A DNA stretch of 30,047 nt from the NCBI GenBank assembly GCA_032718475.1, contig JAUCBJ010002411.1, forward strand, positions 1 through 30,047, given 5' to 3'. The notes beneath the pieces were generated by a model. The model worked only from the letters and a program-made list of their open reading frames with translations. It was not told the origin of the DNA and did no database searches. Made by a program: the position numbers and the translations under genes. Below are positions 26,689-30,047 of this stretch, piece after piece. Each line of letters opens with the position of its first letter. Position 1 is the first letter of the stretch. The stretch comes from Nemertoderma westbladi (taxonomy: Eukaryota; Xenacoelomorpha; Nemertodermatida; Nemertodermatidae).

Positions 26689-28655
26689 ATAAATATAAAA
26701 CTAGAAAGCCAGCAAGCTGGCTGGAAGGAGCCCGGGGGAAAAATCCTAGCCAAGACTATTACAAAGAACTATGTCAGTCAGCAGTAAGTAAACTAAAATT
26801 GTCTAAACTGCAAGGCGTGAGGCTAGCTGACTTTGTGGCTCGCCCCACATAATAAAAAATGCAACTTAGCTACCACTAACAAAAATATAATATGAAGCAA
26901 ATAATTTCATTATCAAGAACGTTTACAAGATATAAGATGCGATTACCGAATATTTATAAAAAATGCCCATGATGCACAACCAGATAAATAACAACGAATA
27001 GAGCCAAATAACAAATTTAGTTTCCTTCTATAGGTATTACCCCGTCGTCAAGCGGAATATCTCTTCCCAGTGAATTCTATGTGAATATGTAATATAGGTA
27101 CTCCTTAGGCGGTAGGCCAGAGCGGGCTCCTTAAATACATGCAACTACTGTATTATAGTGTAGGTCAACTATAAAACATTTTGCAATCCACAGTGAGTAT
27201 CGACTGCAATAGGACACAACACACTGCTTTGTGTAACTAAAATTCATTCTCCTGATCCACCCCCTAACATAGCAGAGTGAGTAACCTTATTGTAGATATA
27301 CCCTTAGGAAGCACTGGGAGAGCAATCAGCTTATGGGGTAATACATTAGAAACCAACAGCTTATGTGTGAGTAAACATTGCCTTTCCTTATAGCCTACTA
27401 GTAAAACTTGGCAACCAACACGTTTTTCTATGACTGTGTATAACATATTAAGCCATATTTCATCATGAACACCAGCTGTTATTTTACCATTGCTTTTAAT
27501 TTCGCGACAAAACAATGTCAAAAAACTAAATATATCGAATACCACACATAGAATCGATCTGAAATTTTGTAACGCGATTATGAACCACCAAAGCAATGTA
27601 CTTGCAAAATTTCATCAAAATCGCCAGGCAGGAAGTGCCTTAACCTAGATAATTATCAGTCAGTATGTCAGTCAGTCAGTCAGTGTAATGTATCCTGAGA
27701 TTTTTACAGAAAGTATCCCTGAGATTCTTACAGTAAGTATCCCGCTGTCAAGCGGGCTCCTAATTAGTAACATTTTATTAATTTTAAAAATTTATTATTA
27801 AAATAATTTAAAAAATATTAAAATAATAACATAAAATAATTTATCGTTATAACTGTACAATGCATTTACCTATCGCTCTGTACCTACCAATTACATGATA
27901 ATTATTTATACTGTAGTAATTATTATGATACTTAAAAATGGTAGCCTACTGTATTATTCTTGATAAACATTTTCCAAACAACCAAAACAAAATCTATTGA
28001 ATTTAGTTCAGGGAAATGAGTTGAAGATTATAGAACATAAGGTATTCATTAACGCTGGCCTACTAAAAATTCCCTACTGTAATTTTGTCGTGGGTATATT
28101 GTGTGATACACTGTAAACTGCGTCTCTACTGTACCTACTTATATAAAAATTGCACCTACATCAAAACACATGCATTGCATTGAACTGGAGCATGTAAGGC
28201 AATTTGACTTTGGTTTTAGGACTATTTACATGTAAGTAATTATTGTCCGAAATTGCTGTATTTATTTAACAATTAAGTCCATAAATAGTAGGCCTATACT
28301 GTATTGGTACTTGATGTAATGTATACCGGTAGTATTATTAGACTCCTAGGTCTGACCATCTGCTGAGCTATGGCCATCTGCGATCAAACAATACTGGAAG
28401 AACATGTACATTAGTACCGGTACTACCGCCTTTATTCGATTGATACAAGTCGCATAGCAAAGGCAATTAAACTGATAATAAAATTAATGTAGATACAAAA
28501 TGAGATTTAATTCGGCCAAATTACTTGGGGTCCAATTAGATTATTACAGTCAGAACCGTAATAATAAATGCTACTGAGTTAGATTACAGTTTAACGATGA
28601 TTAAATACAATCTATAAACAAATGCCTTTAACATGATTTCTTTGGCTTCATCTAC
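26689..28655. other. Non-coding region with short repeats
   Basis: No convincing gene. Just after the array lies a 7-bp hairpin AGCCAGCAAGCTGGCT (26707-26722). The words GTCAAGCGG and GCGGGCTCCT recur near 27050-27130 and again near 27745-27760, suggesting a degraded interspersed repeat. A minus-strand 110-codon frame at 27264-27596 has no recognisable feature. From 27770 the DNA becomes very AT-rich and then shows TAGGCCTA/TACCGGTA words. TTTATT at 28432 could be the polyadenylation signal (AATAAA on the minus strand) of the DRC9 gene. Confidence 0.5.
27656..27742. repeat. CAGT microsatellite and 25-bp duplication
   Basis: A broken (CAGT)n tract, TCAGTCAGTATGTCAGTCAG and on, runs from 27656 to 27684. 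It is followed by two near-copies of ATCC(C)TGAGATT(T/C)TTACAG (27692-27742). Confidence 0.85.
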
Positions 28656-29882
28656 CTACTTCTTTTTCTTTTTTCCTTTTTTACCTCCCGATTTCTTCCC
28701 TTTCTTTCCCTTTTTCCCCTTCTTTTTCTTCTTCCCAAAATCTCCCAACCCTTTAACAACCATCGTGCCTCTCCACCACGCTTGCAACTTCAACGATGCC
28801 GCTAACTCCATCTGTTCTTGCTCCACTCTCAAACGAACCTTTTCTTTCTCAGCTCGATCCGCCAAAACTACAACGTTATATTCCGCGTAATTCTTAGTCA
28901 TTTCCTGTAGTTTGGCGAGGTCATCCGCCTTATCCGCTTTCAAATTATCTAATTCCCTCTGCTTGGCACTGACATCCGCGTCCAACTTCTGAGACCATTC
29001 ATCCGCCTTAATCTCTAATTCAGAGACTTGAGTAGTTAGAAAGACCTCTAGATCCTCGTGAACCCTTGTTTCCTTGGCGATGGCGTTCACATTTCTCTCA
29101 ATGTCCTGCTGTAAGTTGCGGATCTCCATTTGACACCTCTTCTGATTTTGCTGCACTCGTACATCCGCATCCTTCTTCACATACTTCGATTCCATGCTGG
29201 TTTTCGCTTTCATTTCTTGGAGTTGATCTTTAAGATGAGCTATCATCTCATTTCTGTTCTGAAGTTCAGTCTCCTTTACTTTGTTTGACTCATGGAGTTG
29301 TTTCTGCAGTCGTCGGATTTTTCGTCTTCCTTCCTCCTCGTAGATTATAGCATCCCGTAGCTCCAATTTTGATTCCTTTTCAAATTGAACTGCATTCAAT
29401 AGCTGATCAAAGGTAGAATTGTTAATAATTTCATGCAAAGTTGCTTCCAGGATTATCTCAATTTTATGCCTATCATGTTGCGTTTTTTGCATGATATCCC
29501 CCGAAAGCGGACTTTGAAGCATAGACTTTGCGAATGCAACATGATTTTTCTTTATGTCTGTTGTAACATTACTGATTTCTTTGGTATTTTGAGCTGCTTG
29601 CTGGGACTTTTGATGTCCACCTTCCAACTGCGCCCCATGCCTTTCATCCACAAGAGCCTCGAACTTGCTCTCCAGGTTTCGTTGAGTGTCTACGATTGCC
29701 GATATCTCATTGGATGCCACAGCGTGGGATTCAGAGCGACCTTCAAGCGATGAGGGTTGGATTCGACCCAATATGACTAACTGATCAACCGTATCACTCA
29801 GAACAGTACTAGCGTAAATGTTGTCCAAAGGACTCAATCTCAACGTATCCGGAATATCTGTTAGAGGTTTCTCACTCCCCAT
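28656..29882 (-). CDS. IQCG: Dynein regulatory complex protein 9 (IQ domain-containing G)
   Basis: DRC9/IQCG is a coiled-coil subunit of the nexin-dynein regulatory complex in motile cilia and flagella and binds calmodulin. The 408-residue product is close to the family's usual length (about 440). Residues 140-360 are mainly coiled coil. Conserved family segments include RNEMIAHLKDQLQEMKAK (210-227) and LKADKADDLAKLQEM. The IQ-type motif is SLKLQAWWRGTMV (363-375), and a Lys/Gly-rich tail (384-408) follows, as in vertebrate IQCG. The related subunit DRC10/IQCD is a weaker fit. The start ATG has strong context (A at -3, G at +4). The whole protein is in one exon with no stop or frameshift, which is unusual for a gene that is multi-exon in many animals and raises the possibility of a retrocopy. 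Upstream (29883-30047) is AT-rich and may contain its promoter. Confidence 0.88.
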   Translation of the reverse strand: MGSEKPLTDIPDTLRLSPLDNIYASTVLSDTVDQLVILGRIQPSSLEGRSESHAVASNEISAIVDTQRNLESKFEALVDERHGAQLEGGHQKSQQAAQNTKEISNVTTDIKKNHVAFAKSMLQSPLSGDIMQKTQHDRHKIEIILEATLHEIINNSTFDQLLNAVQFEKESKLELRDAIIYEEEGRRKIRRLQKQLHESNKVKETELQNRNEMIAHLKDQLQEMKAKTSMESKYVKKDADVRVQQNQKRCQMEIRNLQQDIERNVNAIAKETRVHEDLEVFLTTQVSELEIKADEWSQKLDADVSAKQRELDNLKADKADDLAKLQEMTKNYAEYNVVVLADRAEKEKVRLRVEQEQMELAASLKLQAWWRGTMVVKGLGDFGKKKKKGKKGKKGKKSGGKKGKKKKK

Positions 29883-30047
29883 AGTATTTAATGAAAACAG
29901 TTATTGTTTGTTTTATTGAATAATTATAATAAAATTACTATATTTATAGGCCACGAATCCCACAAGTCATATTTATCTTCAAATTTTCTTATAATATTAA
30001 TATCTTACAATTATTAACGTTACACAATTGGATTCAATTAGTATTAA

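Noticed and set aside
27264-27596. 110-aa minus-strand ORF
   Set aside because: No recognisable motif, in repeat-like DNA; length is compatible with chance in this composition.
28633-28890. Plus-strand Phe/Pro-rich ORF opposite the DRC9 tail
   Set aside because: Antisense of the Lys-rich tail codons (AAG/AAA read as CTT/TTT); no independent support.

Overview
This looks like nuclear DNA of a marine invertebrate, most likely a deuterostome such as an echinoderm or a close relative. The organism is an inference. It rests on AT-rich non-coding DNA peppered with the palindromic words TAGGCCTA and TACCGGTA, a metazoan-type BEL/Pao retrotransposon, and a motile-cilium gene (DRC9/IQCG). There is no bacterial or viral operon structure and I found no RNA gene.

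Layout. Positions 1-1953 are non-coding, with a 29-base C run at 184-212. Positions 1954-2711 hold two weak ORFs of unknown function. Positions 3530-4889 are the remains of a DNA transposon: a DDE integrase broken by one frameshift, followed by a Ulp1-type cysteine-protease fragment with two in-frame stops. Then come a 10/20-bp minisatellite (5404-5499) and a near-perfect 252-bp inverted repeat (5542-5793).

The window is dominated by one very large LTR retrotransposon, 6163-23948 (17.8 kb). Its two LTRs (6163-7036 and 23084-23948) run TG...CA and differ by about 8 substitutions and one 9-base indel. It sits inside a 51-bp minisatellite, whose short left piece is 6047-6162 and long right piece 23949-26688. 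The 5' part carries a standard BEL/Pao gag-protease-RT-RNase H-integrase region (8859-16911). The 3' part (18548-22684), a further 4.1 kb, carries seven overlapping or abutting ORF pieces in the same orientation. They encode zinc-binding modules and coiled coils and I recognise no family. This extra module is the best candidate for something undescribed. It could be an accessory structural or nucleic-acid-binding protein made from a spliced RNA.

Both coding blocks are cut by in-frame stops (all seven are TAG or TGA, none TAA) and by frame changes, although the LTRs are about 99% identical. Either this copy descends from a defective, trans-mobilised lineage, or it suffered C-to-T mutation, or some stops are recoded. 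As read here the copy is not a simple intact element.

After the minisatellite lie about 2 kb of non-coding DNA with short repeats. The window ends with an intronless, intact minus-strand gene (28656-29882) for DRC9/IQCG, a subunit of the nexin-dynein regulatory complex of motile cilia. It is the only clearly intact host gene here.
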